From CAYUUR01 sp052034685 (GTDB lineage Bacteria; Patescibacteriota; Saccharimonadia; Saccharimonadales; CAYUUR01): a DNA stretch of 64,000 nucleotides. The stretch's first letter is position 1, and each line of letters opens with the position of its first letter. Positions 15,755 to 24,499 of this stretch are shown here, in pieces. The stretch spans positions 52,777 through 116,776 of the forward strand of contig JBPOIH010000002.1 in the NCBI GenBank assembly GCA_052034685.1. Direction: 5' to 3'. A program made the translations under genes and the position numbers. A model generated the notes under the pieces. It was not told where the DNA came from, did not search any database, and saw nothing but the letters and a program-made list of their open reading frames with translations.

Positions 15755-17326
15755 ATGTTAACACCCATGCGTGAAAGCTCAATCGCCGCAATCAAAAGAC
15801 ACCGCACAGCCCGGCTGGCGCGGCTCATAACACGCGCTTATTACATGCACAAACGCGGCCAAGAGGACAGGCTCTACACAATTGTTTGTGACGAGTTCGT
15901 TTCGCTGGGAGGTGTCTATGTGAAGTTTCTGCAAGGTGTCTTGCTCAGAAGTACGGTCATGAAAAAATGGCACAACCCCGAACGTCTGCGCATTTTTGAA
16001 GATTTAGAGACAGAACCGCTCGATATTGTAGGGATACTTCAGAAGGAGCTATCGCCGGAACAACTAGCGCAGATAACACTTGTGCAGCCGCAACCATTTG
16101 CCGCCGGGAGTTTTGGCCAGGTGTACTACGGGCAGCACGCCAACGGCAAGCCACTTATCATAAAGGTACTCCGGCCAATGATTCGCGAGCTGCTGCGCTG
16201 GGATCTCAAACTGCTCAGCGCCTTTAGTCGAACATTCTTCACAAAACTATACAAGAATATGGATGTGAGTGTTGTCTCGGCACTCAAAGAATTCCGCGCT
16301 GCCACCCTGCTTGAGACAGACTATAGAGCAGAGGCAGACTTTGCACACGAACTGTACGAACATTACAAAGACCACCCAAAGTACCTCATACCAGAAACAT
16401 TTGCCAACCTCTGCACCGACCACATCATCGTGCAAGAATACATGGATGGTATTTCAGTCGCACCCATCGTCAAACTGCAAGAACAAGGCGTCGACCCCAA
16501 ACAATATGTTTTTGACCAACTCGGCTCAGACCTAGATGAGCAGCTGATAACTTTAGGCTTTGAAGAACTAAACGGCATCTTCAACCTAGAGCGCGTTCCG
16601 GGCGATCCACACCCTGGCAATATTAAACTATTAACAGATAACCGGGTTGGTTTAATTGATTTTGGCATTGCCGCACATACTCCACCAGATAAAGCAGCGT
16701 TCTTTGGCGTCATATATGAATGGAATCGATTGTTTGAGAGCAATCAAAACATCAGCGGTTTGTTTGAGCAGTTTATGCGGTTCTTTGTACGTGATTTGTA
16801 TCGCGCACTCAGGCGGCTCAGCGCATTGTCAAACACTACGACGGCAGACGTCGTCAAAAAACAAAACAACTTTACCCAGCAGGTGGGGCAAGTGGCCCAG
16901 GAAGCATTTGCTGGCGCAATCGGCACAGCCGACCTCAAGCCAATGCTTGCTGATGGTAGAATTGTCAAAATCGTGAATCAGATGATAAACAAGAACAACC
17001 GGTTTGGTTTGGTCGTAAAGCTCGAGGCGTCAGAAATTCTGCGTGCTGCGCAAACATACCTATCGCTGATTGAAACACTCGGGCGCAACAAAGTAGTCTT
17101 GCCTGTTGTGTTTGACGCTGTTATTCGCCAAGTTGAGCACGACCACCCAGAACTCAGTAGCCAACAGGATGACAACATGAACGTAGCCGATGCGCTGGAG
17201 ATTGTCAGTAACTGGCTCGAGCGAGTGGCCGAACGCGACCCAGCACTCTTTCGTCAACTCACAGAACGTATTAGAATGAAGACACAACCGCCGATAGCGC
17301 CAAAGGAGACACCAAGCAATGCTTAA
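15755..17326 (+). CDS. ABC1/UbiB-family atypical kinase
   Basis: 523 residues. UbiB/ADCK signatures: a nucleotide loop FAAGSFGQVYYG (about 112-123) with the A-rich form typical of the family, lysine in LIIKVLRP (about 131-138), GDPHPGNI near 286 and LIDFGIA near 302. The usual N-terminal KxGQ motif reads YVKFLQG. UbiB proteins are ATPases tied to ubiquinone and other isoprenoid lipid traffic. No quinone biosynthesis is visible here, so a lipid-related role is an inference. It lies in a three-gene operon with two tiny membrane proteins. Confidence 0.85.
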   Translation: MLTPMRESSIAAIKRHRTARLARLITRAYYMHKRGQEDRLYTIVCDEFVSLGGVYVKFLQGVLLRSTVMKKWHNPERLRIFEDLETEPLDIVGILQKELSPEQLAQITLVQPQPFAAGSFGQVYYGQHANGKPLIIKVLRPMIRELLRWDLKLLSAFSRTFFTKLYKNMDVSVVSALKEFRAATLLETDYRAEADFAHELYEHYKDHPKYLIPETFANLCTDHIIVQEYMDGISVAPIVKLQEQGVDPKQYVFDQLGSDLDEQLITLGFEELNGIFNLERVPGDPHPGNIKLLTDNRVGLIDFGIAAHTPPDKAAFFGVIYEWNRLFESNQNISGLFEQFMRFFVRDLYRALRRLSALSNTTTADVVKKQNNFTQQVGQVAQEAFAGAIGTADLKPMLADGRIVKIVNQMINKNNRFGLVVKLEASEILRAAQTYLSLIETLGRNKVVLPVVFDAVIRQVEHDHPELSSQQDDNMNVADALEIVSNWLERVAERDPALFRQLTERIRMKTQPPIAPKETPSNA

Positions 17327-17507
17327 AGAAATGATCTTGTTTATCAAATACCCCTACACTGCGGGCGTCATTGCAACCATCTGGCTTGGAAGCGCTATCC
17401 TGCTGGCCGTTAACGCAGAGCTGCCTATGATTAAAATCGTCATGATTAATATGTTCATGAGTATCATAATCGCTGCCGTCGGCTTTACCGGCAAAAAAGA
17501 AATCTAG
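17319..17507 (+). CDS. Tiny two-helix membrane protein, 62 aa
   Basis: The ATG lies inside the last codons of the UbiB-like gene (8-nt overlap). Two membrane helices (about 14-30 and 38-56) and a GKKEI end. Size and layout match the 52-residue protein upstream of the kinase. No family recognised; partnership with the kinase is inferred from the overlaps. Confidence 0.68.
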   Translation: MLKEMILFIKYPYTAGVIATIWLGSAILLAVNAELPMIKIVMINMFMSIIIAAVGFTGKKEI

Positions 17508-17515
17508 GCTTTAGC

Positions 17516-18130
17516 TCAAGTTGGTTTTGGTGGAGAGAACAAATAAACTTGGCTTACTTCGACACTTTTTGACGCCTTATCTGCAATGTATTCAGTCACA
17601 ATATCTATACCATCCGTGTTTTCTGGGTGGTACATCGCAATATCAAAATAGTAATTGTCGGGTTCCGTTAAATGCACTTCACCCTTAATTACTTTAGAAA
17701 TTGACGCCAGTAATAAAGCCCACTCTTCTGAAAGCCACACCTCATCCTCCGCAGCTATCTCTTGCGAAATCAAGCACACATCAGGGGAAACTTGACGCGT
17801 TACTACGTCTCCAACCAACACCTCGGCATAATCATTCAGCTGTGGCGCAGTTTTGTCACGCAGCCGAACTAGCTCACCGTATAAACCACCGTACCTAATG
17901 TTTGGATTCTCTCGGACTACACGCGTGCTTTCCTCGCGACTAATTATATCAATCCCCACACGACGCACATTTGTTCTAATCTGTGCCCCAACGCATTTTG
18001 CTAACTTTGGAAGTTGGGCATAATACGCAAGATCTTCGCTTGCAGACCGAGGCAGAATGCCACGAGTATATCGAAAGCTATTCGGCATATCTGCCTTAAA
18101 ACCATGTCCCTCTGGCGCTATGTCGCTCAT
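17516..18130 (-). CDS. Hypothetical protein, 204 aa
   Basis: I chose ATG 18130 because TATACT ends 8 nt upstream; the longer TTG reading from 18181 overlaps ymdB but has no site. Soluble, no signal peptide. Contains WLSEEWALLLASISKVI and a basic central part with TNVRRVGIDII. No recognised family. It faces the small membrane gene at 17319-17507 tail to tail. Confidence 0.6.
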   Translation of the reverse strand: MSDIAPEGHGFKADMPNSFRYTRGILPRSASEDLAYYAQLPKLAKCVGAQIRTNVRRVGIDIISREESTRVVRENPNIRYGGLYGELVRLRDKTAPQLNDYAEVLVGDVVTRQVSPDVCLISQEIAAEDEVWLSEEWALLLASISKVIKGEVHLTEPDNYYFDIAMYHPENTDGIDIVTEYIADKASKSVEVSQVYLFSPPKPT

Positions 18131-18177
18131 GGAAAATGAGTATACCTGATCTTTACCGACTAAACACAAGCGCAATA

Positions 18178-18969
18178 TCAAACTTGTAAGCGAATTTGTT
18201 CAATAGAACGAGCGCGGGTCGTAGATTCATCAACTTCTGCCAATACGGCACAGAACTGCATAGGGCCAGCGCCTTCAATCTCATTACGTACGATTTTGCC
18301 GTCTTTCCAGCGCGTCAGGACTGATTCAAACGTCACGCCAAGTGACGAATTGAGCGTGCCGCACATACCGACATCAGTTATGTGAGCCGTACCTTTTGGC
18401 AACACACGCGCATCTGCTGTTGGCACGTGCCAATGATCGCCTACTACCAGGCTAGCCCTACCATCAAGATAGTGGCCGATTATAACCTTCTCGCTGCTGT
18501 AATCACCGTGAAAATTTACAATAATCGCCACAGTGCCTTGCCCGTGCTTAGCGATAATCGTATCTATGGTATGCAGAGGGTTATCTACCGGCGTATCAGC
18601 ATCGCGCCCCACAATCGCACCGAGCAAACTGACCACCAGGACTTTGCCTTGTTTAGTTTCCGCTATCTTCCAGCCATCGCCTGGACAGTTATGCATGTTG
18701 GCGGGACCAATTACTGGGCTATTTGGATCACTCAAAAGAGAATGAATCTCCGTCTTGTGCGCCGTCCAGTTACCGCCGGTAAAGAAATCAACGCCTGCTT
18801 TTTGCAGTCGTTTCATATCAGCCGGTAAGAAGCCCTTACCTTCACTAACGTTCTCTGCCTGGGCAACTACAAAATCAATTGAGTGATCGGCTCGTAATTT
18901 TGGTAGCACACGTTCAACGACTCGAACACCGGGCTCCGCCATCACATCACCAATATAGAGAATGTTCAC
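18178..18969 (-). CDS. ymdB: YmdB-like metallophosphoesterase (TIGR00282 family)
   Basis: 263 residues, full family length. Metal site motifs: YIGDVM (5-10), AENVSEGKG (37-45), GGNWTAHK (about 65-72), FHGDYSSEK (about 150) and GDHWHVPTAD (about 177). In Bacillus this phosphodiesterase cuts 2',3'- and 3',5'-cyclic nucleotides and acts with RNase Y; rny lies 1.2 kb upstream on the same strand, as in Firmicutes. It overlaps the hydrolase gene at 18966 by 4 nt, so they share a transcript. Confidence 0.92.
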   Translation of the reverse strand: MNILYIGDVMAEPGVRVVERVLPKLRADHSIDFVVAQAENVSEGKGFLPADMKRLQKAGVDFFTGGNWTAHKTEIHSLLSDPNSPVIGPANMHNCPGDGWKIAETKQGKVLVVSLLGAIVGRDADTPVDNPLHTIDTIIAKHGQGTVAIIVNFHGDYSSEKVIIGHYLDGRASLVVGDHWHVPTADARVLPKGTAHITDVGMCGTLNSSLGVTFESVLTRWKDGKIVRNEIEGAGPMQFCAVLAEVDESTTRARSIEQIRLQV

Positions 18970-19556
18970 GCGGTAACTTTCTGTTCAATTATCTCAAGTA
19001 GTTCTGGTAGCTCGACGAACTCTGGCCCATCATTAAGACAGAAGTGTCCTTTGTCTTTAAATCGTATGAACTCGCCACCGAGCTTACTGTTTAACTCCTC
19101 AGCTTGGCCAATCGGACAGTATGGATCATCTTCTGAATGCACAAATATGAAATTTCCCACTCGTTGTTTGATGGCATCGAGATCAAATGGACGACTGAAA
19201 AGTTCTGACAGCATTTCCCAGCTCGGATCATCCAACATACGTTCTGTGAAAGAGCCGATCATAATGGCTGTCTTTATCTTGATTGCTGCCGGTAGCGCAG
19301 AAACGAGCGCCAGAATCTCCAGTGCCCCCGACGAATGACCAATCAAAACAGCATCGTTGAAATCCCAACCCTGCGACAGTAAATATTCGTTGTAGCGTTT
19401 TGGGTCTGGACGATCAGCACCAGGAAGATCTGGCACCCATACATTATGACCAAGCGCTTCAAGTTGCGCTTTTAGCCAAGGGAACCAGTTGCTTGCATGG
19501 TCAGCATCTGTGCCGTGCAATATTACAAAGTTCACTTTTTGCCTTTCATAAACCAT
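18966..19556 (-). CDS. RBBP9/YdeN-like serine hydrolase
   Basis: 196 residues of the alpha/beta-hydrolase fold. The N-terminal strand VNFVILHGTDAD, nucleophile elbow GHSSGALE (Ser near 76), acid in HSEDDPYCP (near 147) and His in GHFCL (near 171) complete the triad. Family members are small esterases of unclear natural substrate. It overlaps ymdB downstream by 4 nt and the CYTH gene upstream by 25 nt, giving a CYTH-hydrolase-ymdB operon. Confidence 0.82.
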   Translation of the reverse strand: MVYERQKVNFVILHGTDADHASNWFPWLKAQLEALGHNVWVPDLPGADRPDPKRYNEYLLSQGWDFNDAVLIGHSSGALEILALVSALPAAIKIKTAIMIGSFTERMLDDPSWEMLSELFSRPFDLDAIKQRVGNFIFVHSEDDPYCPIGQAEELNSKLGGEFIRFKDKGHFCLNDGPEFVELPELLEIIEQKVTA

Positions 19557-20134
19557 TCTGGAGCAGGCAGGTCAAACTTTATCTCTGGAATTTCTGAAAT
19601 ATGTTCGTCCTTGGTGATTGCAGGATACTGATGTCGATATGCGGTCGTGATACTGCCAAAGACCGCGTCGTTCCAGTCATAACCAAGTTTTTGCGCCACG
19701 TCCTTCACGGCTTGCTCGCTCAGTCCTTCAATCTCGATATACGGATTGAGCCATGGCCATTCATCAAGTACCACTTCTACTCCATCAATCTTCCATGTCT
19801 CGCGTTTAGTTTCTTGAGCAGTGTGAACAATCAGTCCAATTGCCAAGAAGATATCAATAGTCTTCTGATAGTCTCCAACTATCGTTTCAATCTCATGCGC
19901 ACCACCAAACTCATGTTCAGTAGTCTTCTTAAAAGTTAGCGTGATCTTGTCACCTTCATCACGCACCCGCACCCAACTATCACCGGTTGTCTGCATTTTT
20001 CTGTCTGGATAATCAATCACAACACGGCGCATTAGTCGCATAGGCTGTTCGCAGACCGCACCAAGCTTTTTCAGCCTTGCACGAACGTCATCAAAATCGA
20101 CATTCAAAAACTTCACTTCAATCTCTTGTTGCAT
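19532..20134 (-). CDS. CYTH-domain (triphosphate tunnel) protein
   Basis: 200 residues from ATG 20134, which lies 6 nt after a TATACT box; the reading two codons longer begins inside that spacer. The CYTH hallmark EIEVKF is at residues 4-9, followed by alternating charged strands (WVRVRDEGDKITLTFK, ETWKIDGVEVVLDEWP). CYTH enzymes act on triphosphates: class IV adenylate cyclase, thiamine triphosphatase or inorganic triphosphatase. The EIEGL ending of a strand near 136 is typical of CyaB-type members. Exact activity is open. Confidence 0.8.
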   Translation of the reverse strand: MQQEIEVKFLNVDFDDVRARLKKLGAVCEQPMRLMRRVVIDYPDRKMQTTGDSWVRVRDEGDKITLTFKKTTEHEFGGAHEIETIVGDYQKTIDIFLAIGLIVHTAQETKRETWKIDGVEVVLDEWPWLNPYIEIEGLSEQAVKDVAQKLGYDWNDAVFGSITTAYRHQYPAITKDEHISEIPEIKFDLPAPEWFMKGKK

Positions 20135-20178
20135 GGCCACAGTATAGCCTAGGTCATCGCTGGGTGGAAGTTGGTGTG

Positions 20179-21696
20179 CTACTTGGCGAATTCGATCGCG
20201 CGGGTTTCGCGGATCACGTTCACTTTAATCGTTCCCGGGTATTGCATGGTTGACTCAATCTTTGTAGCAATATCGCGTGCCATTCTGATAGCTGACAGAT
20301 CATCGATTGACTTGGGCTGTACAAAAACGCGAACTTCGCGTCCGGCGCTAATTGCATAGGCTTTGTCAACGCCGTCAAATCCGACGGCTACGTTTTCGAG
20401 GTCACGCATACGGTCAGCAAAGTTCTCTGCACTGATGTTGCGGGCACCGGGTCGTGATGCACTAATGGCATCGACAACGCGGACAACCAAGGCTTCTTTG
20501 GTGGTTGCTTCAACGTCATCGTGATGCTGTTCAGCAGCGAGTGCAACCGCTTCCGGCGCACCGTACTTACGTAGCATTTCACCGCTAATATGGTGGTGCT
20601 TGCCTTCCATTTTATGGGTCAGCGCTTTACCAAGATCGTGCACCAGTGCGGCGTACTTGGTTGTCTTCACATCGGCACCAATTTCTTCGGCAATGATTCC
20701 GGCAATGTGTGCCATCTCAGTGCTGTGCTTGAGCACATTCTGGCCGTAGCTAGTGCGGTATTTAAGTTCACCGAGAAGTTCCAAGACTTCGCGCGGAATA
20801 CCAATAACGCCGACTTCTCGCGCCGCATCCTCACCTGCTTTGATGACATCTTTGTGTACGTTCTTTTGGGCTTTCTCAACGACTTCTTCGATGCGTCCCG
20901 GATGCACACGACCGTCCTTAAGGAGCATTTCCATTGCTTGACGAGCCACCTCACGACGGATCGGGTCAAAGCTACTGAGCACAACATACCCTGGGGTATC
21001 GTCCACCATAATGTCTACACCTGTTGCCCGCTGCAAGGCCTGAATATTACGGCCTTCCTTGCCGATAATCCGGCCTTTCATTTCTTCATCTTCCAGCTTG
21101 ATACTCGTTACGGTTCGTTCAGCCGTTACTTCACTGGCCATGCGTTCCATAGCTTGCACAATTATTAGTCCTGCTTGATCCTCAGCCGTATCACGGGCTT
21201 CATTCTGCTTCTTAGCAATAAGACCGAGCATATCGTTTTTGATGTCTCGCTCGGTCATCTTCATCAACTTGTCAGCGGCATCTTCTTTGGTCAGCTTGGC
21301 GATTTTCTCAAGCTTTTCTTGTTGCTTGGTGCGGATAGCGCGAATCTCATTTTTGAGGTCTTCAACTTCATCCTCGGCTTTGCGCAGTGATTCTGCGCGC
21401 TTATCGATAGTGTCGAGTTTTTTATCAAGTGAAACTTCACGGTCCAACAAACGTTGCTCAATCTGCTTGATCTCACGACGACGCGTTTGTTCGTCTTTGC
21501 GTGCTTCTTCGGTTGCCTGGGCGGCCTCTTCGCGTGCCTGGTCAACGAGCTTATTGGCCTCTTTTTTGGCCTTTGAAAGCTCCTTCTCGGCGTTCGCTTG
21601 CGCGCTACCAAGTTGTTTCTTTGTAACAGCAGTACTTCCGCCAAATCCAGCAGCAACTCCAGCCACAGCTATTATAACTATGGTAATTGGATCCAT
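20179..21696 (-). CDS. rny: Ribonuclease Y
   Basis: 505 residues, usual length. Order: N-terminal membrane helix (about 3-22), long coiled coil (about 30-190), KH domain (about 195-260, with GRIIGKEGRNI), HD domain (about 320-420, with VHDLGKAL) and C-terminal domain. It starts RNA decay as a membrane-tethered endonuclease. The ATG has AGGAAA upstream. It lies in the same orientation as the CYTH-hydrolase-ymdB group downstream, with a 45-nt gap. Confidence 0.97.
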   Translation of the reverse strand: MDPITIVIIAVAGVAAGFGGSTAVTKKQLGSAQANAEKELSKAKKEANKLVDQAREEAAQATEEARKDEQTRRREIKQIEQRLLDREVSLDKKLDTIDKRAESLRKAEDEVEDLKNEIRAIRTKQQEKLEKIAKLTKEDAADKLMKMTERDIKNDMLGLIAKKQNEARDTAEDQAGLIIVQAMERMASEVTAERTVTSIKLEDEEMKGRIIGKEGRNIQALQRATGVDIMVDDTPGYVVLSSFDPIRREVARQAMEMLLKDGRVHPGRIEEVVEKAQKNVHKDVIKAGEDAAREVGVIGIPREVLELLGELKYRTSYGQNVLKHSTEMAHIAGIIAEEIGADVKTTKYAALVHDLGKALTHKMEGKHHHISGEMLRKYGAPEAVALAAEQHHDDVEATTKEALVVRVVDAISASRPGARNISAENFADRMRDLENVAVGFDGVDKAYAISAGREVRVFVQPKSIDDLSAIRMARDIATKIESTMQYPGTIKVNVIRETRAIEFAK

Positions 21697-21875
21697 ATTT
21701 ATTTCCTTTCTATGTTCAAAACAGATGTCCGCAGTATTGACATCACTATCACTTCTTTAGTCGGTTTGCGGAAAATCTGAAATATCAGTTAATTAAAAAG
21801 TTTCTTAAGCGGACTTGTTCCCAAAACGATCAAAATCCTGACTATATAATACGCTCGGATTTTTGCGAACGCAAT

Positions 21876-22268
21876 TTACTTTTTGGGCTTCGTGATATTA
21901 ATCTCGCCACCGTACTCTGGCAATAAGACTACGTCATTATCACCTTGCAATAATCTATCAATCGCCTGTTTTATCCAGTCATCACCGTTTGCGGCTGCTG
22001 CCGGAATTCCCAAACTATACGCCAGCGCATTAGCCACACTCATGCCAATCCTCAGTCCCGTGAAGCTCCCTGGACCTTGATAACAAGCAATGGCTTGTAG
22101 GTCGCTCAATGCTTTGTCGTTTTGTTGCAACAGTTCTTGGAGCTTATGGTGAATCGTTTCAGCAAGTTCGCGGTGTGCCTGCCACGTGACGTAGGCGATC
22201 TGTGTTTCATCATCATACAGACCAATTTCCGACTCAGGTTTGTCAGTGCGTACGGTGAGTATCAGCAT
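21876..22268 (-). CDS. tsaB: TsaB-like protein, shortened
   Basis: 130 residues, against about 220-230 for ordinary TsaB. It keeps the first actin-like lobe and the family mark GPGSFTGLRIG (about 66-76), then ends shortly after NGDDW. TsaB scaffolds TsaD and TsaE in making t6A at position 37 of ANN-decoding tRNAs. The lost half is the second lobe. The start overlaps the tsaE stop by one base. tsaD and tsaC are not in the window. Confidence 0.82.
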   Translation of the reverse strand: MLILTVRTDKPESEIGLYDDETQIAYVTWQAHRELAETIHHKLQELLQQNDKALSDLQAIACYQGPGSFTGLRIGMSVANALAYSLGIPAAAANGDDWIKQAIDRLLQGDNDVVLLPEYGGEINITKPKK

Positions 22269-22711
22269 CAGTCTGTCATCCTTGGTTCCGTGATAGTAAT
22301 CTCTCTTTCTGTTTCGCTTATCGTCTTTATATGGATACGTATGGTGTCTTTTGGCAGCACCTCAGCTACGACATCACTCCACTCAATGATTGTAACGATG
22401 TGTTTGTCGCCCAGGACGTCTTCTAATTCGTGACGAATCAAGCCCGCTTCTGGCAAACGATAAAAATCAAAGTGATGAATCGTAAACTGCGGAGCTTCAT
22501 AGACTTTACTAATGGTAAACGTTGGGCTAGCAACCCGGTCTGTACTACCGGTAGCCGCAACAAGTCCGCGCACCAGTGTTGTCTTGCCGCCGCCAAGATC
22601 ACTGCTCAGTTCAATAACCTCACCGCCTCGTAAACGTGCGGCAATAGCTGCACCGATGGCTTCGGTCTCTTCAGCTAAGCGGGAAATATGTGTTTGTTGC
22701 ATCTGCATCAT
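22268..22711 (-). CDS. tsaE: tRNA t6A synthesis ATPase TsaE
   Basis: 147 residues, normal length. Walker A loop LGGGKTTLVRGL near residue 40, SPTFTISKVYE near 66 and the HFDFYRL motif near 79 are all typical of TsaE. It drives the TsaBD complex through ATP hydrolysis. Coupled to tsaB by one-base overlap. Divergent from the PRC-barrel gene. Confidence 0.92.
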   Translation of the reverse strand: MMQMQQTHISRLAEETEAIGAAIAARLRGGEVIELSSDLGGGKTTLVRGLVAATGSTDRVASPTFTISKVYEAPQFTIHHFDFYRLPEAGLIRHELEDVLGDKHIVTIIEWSDVVAEVLPKDTIRIHIKTISETEREITITEPRMTD

Positions 22712-22770
22712 GGTACCGCCTGGTCGATACCCCTGGCAAGCAAAAGCAAATACGTTATACTGGTAGTGCT

Positions 22771-23325
22771 ATGTTGCAACTCAGTAAATCACTCGTCAAT
22801 GTTCCGGTCATGAGCCTACGTGTGGGCGGTCAAGTGGCCACTGCCGACGAGCTTATAATCAATCCAACCAATCTGAAGATTGAGGGTTGGTACTGCCAAG
22901 ATTCTCGCGCCAAGAAGAAGCTGATATTGCTCAGTCAAGATGTTCGTGAAGTACTACCACAAGGGCTAGTTATCGATGATTATGACGTACTGGCACAACC
23001 TGATGACTTGATTCGCCTCAAAGAACTACTGACGATTCACTTCCCTCTACTAGGTCATCAAGTGGTAACCGTCAGTAAGCAAAAGCTTGGTAAAGTGACT
23101 GACTTTGCAGCTGAAGGCACCACATTTTATATTCAAAAGCTCTACACTCAAACCTCTCTGTTCAAAAGTCTGAAAAGCGGCAATACTACTGTAGACCGCA
23201 ACCAAATTGTAGAAATTACCGACCGCAAGATTGTTGTTAAAGACCCTTTGCAGCCAACACCACTGCAACGCGCAGCAGTAGCCGGGTCAGAGTCAGCCGC
23301 AGCTAACGCCACCGCACCAGCCTAG
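22771..23325 (+). CDS. PRC-barrel domain protein
   Basis: 184 residues from ATG 22771, with TATACT 9 nt upstream. The first 80 residues and the following ~75 look like two PRC-barrel modules: MSLRVGGQVATADELIIN and VVTVSKQKLGKVTDFA openings. An alanine-rich tail (about 165-184) closes it. PRC-barrels occur in photosystem H-subunits and in RimM, and often in proteins of unknown role; here a ligand or ribosome link is open. It meets recX tail to tail with a 4-nt overlap. Confidence 0.75.
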   Translation: MLQLSKSLVNVPVMSLRVGGQVATADELIINPTNLKIEGWYCQDSRAKKKLILLSQDVREVLPQGLVIDDYDVLAQPDDLIRLKELLTIHFPLLGHQVVTVSKQKLGKVTDFAAEGTTFYIQKLYTQTSLFKSLKSGNTTVDRNQIVEITDRKIVVKDPLQPTPLQRAAVAGSESAAANATAPA

Positions 23326-23936
23326 AATTGTTCGTCCTCTTGATCCTCTAGAGCCGTTCGGATGTCGTCATATCGGAAGCCTTGTCTCAGCAAATATTGC
23401 TTTAGTTTGTCGACATCTTGATAACGCGTTTGCTGGCGTTTGCGTGTCACAAGTTCCCTGAGAACATCTTGTTCCGATGATTCGTCTTCCTCTAGAGCGC
23501 GGCTGATAGCGTCATCAGACACGCGTTTCTGACGCAATTCTTGACGCAGGCGTATTGTGCTCATTGGTTTGAGCAGGCGACGATTGTGCACCCAGCTCTG
23601 AGCAAACATAAAGTCATCAATATAACCTTTGTCTCTTAACGTGTTAACTATCTTGTCGATTGTTGGCTCATCGTATTCTTTACGTTTGAGGTAATCGTGC
23701 ATTTCCCATTCACTACGAGCGCGTCGCGAGAGCTGGTCATAGGCGCGCATGTAGGCTTTATCCAGCACCGCCTTTTTCTGCAACTCATCAAACTCTTCTT
23801 TTGTGTAATCCTGGCCGATCCTGAGCCCAGCCGTCAGTAGTTCATTCTCGCTCAAACTAAACGAGTATTTGCCGTCAACATAAATCGAATACCGCCCCTG
23901 CCGCTTCACCTGACTCTTAATATCAGTAATCTTCAT
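23322..23936 (-). CDS. recX: Regulatory protein RecX
   Basis: 204 residues. Helical three-repeat RecX layout with RRARSEWEMHDYLKRKEY (about 70-87), GYIDDFMFAQSWV (about 103-115) and RLRQELRQKRV (about 127). RecX limits RecA filament growth. It begins with an extra N-terminal beta region, as in many Firmicutes. It lies downstream of recA with two small genes between, all on the minus strand. Confidence 0.9.
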   Translation of the reverse strand: MKITDIKSQVKRQGRYSIYVDGKYSFSLSENELLTAGLRIGQDYTKEEFDELQKKAVLDKAYMRAYDQLSRRARSEWEMHDYLKRKEYDEPTIDKIVNTLRDKGYIDDFMFAQSWVHNRRLLKPMSTIRLRQELRQKRVSDDAISRALEEDESSEQDVLRELVTRKRQQTRYQDVDKLKQYLLRQGFRYDDIRTALEDQEDEQF

Positions 23937-23999
23937 AGCTTGACTAGCAAATCTTAGTCATACCGTCAATTTCCGCTTGCGCGAAAAGATTCGTCATGC

Positions 24000-24179
24000 T
24001 CAATCTTCCTGCGTAGGTTTTACCGGTAAAACAGTTAGATATTCACTGGTGCCCATTTGGGCAAGTACGTGTGCGTTGGATCGTCGTCGCTCCGTTTGGT
24101 CTGTTTCTTCTGACTGTGGAGCAACCTGCTCACTCGCTGGTCGTGACAGATTAAATGGTAGTTCGTGTGTTCCTGCCAT
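24000..24179 (-). CDS. Small hypothetical protein, 59 aa
   Basis: ATG 24179 to TGA 24000, preceded by AAGGAGAATTAGT, a strong ribosome site. The start is one base after the stop of the gene at 24181, which implies coupling. The protein is hydrophilic with a basic ERRRSN patch near residue 30. No family recognised. It sits between recA and recX on the recA strand. Confidence 0.62.
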   Translation of the reverse strand: MAGTHELPFNLSRPASEQVAPQSEETDQTERRRSNAHVLAQMGTSEYLTVLPVKPTQED

Positions 24180-24180
24180 A

Positions 24181-24495
24181 CTAATTCTCCTTCGCGGCTT
24201 CGGCGGCTTGTTTGGCTGCCATTGACGCCATAACCTCGCTCGTGGTTAAGGAGCCTCTACGAACAGTAACTTCAGATATCACAGTACCATCTTCGCTACG
24301 TTGGATCACCCGACCGCGCTTTGGGTCATCCCAACGCTCGCCAGAAACCTGGCCGCAATTGTCAAAATCAACACAGCCGACAATTGCAGCACCACCCATA
24401 CAGGTTGGGACTTCTTGTCTCATGCCGTCATCTCGCAGAATAGCCGTGCAACCTTCTGCGCGTGGTGTCATGTCTTGCAGCTCTATTCGTTCCAT
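24181..24495 (-). CDS. Hypothetical cysteine-containing protein, 104 aa
   Basis: Unrecognised. Soluble, with four spaced cysteines (residues ~16, 32, 41 and 47), a QRSEDGTVISEVTVRR strand pair and an alanine-rich helix at the end (MASMAAKQAAEAAKEN). It starts 4 nt downstream of the recA stop, so it is co-transcribed with recA. Confidence 0.65.
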   Translation of the reverse strand: MERIELQDMTPRAEGCTAILRDDGMRQEVPTCMGGAAIVGCVDFDNCGQVSGERWDDPKRGRVIQRSEDGTVISEVTVRRGSLTTSEVMASMAAKQAAEAAKEN

Positions 24496-24499
24496 CGGT

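Noticed and set aside
20590..21168. 192-residue frame antisense to rny
   Set aside because: It mirrors the RNase Y coding sequence and has no ribosome site of its own.
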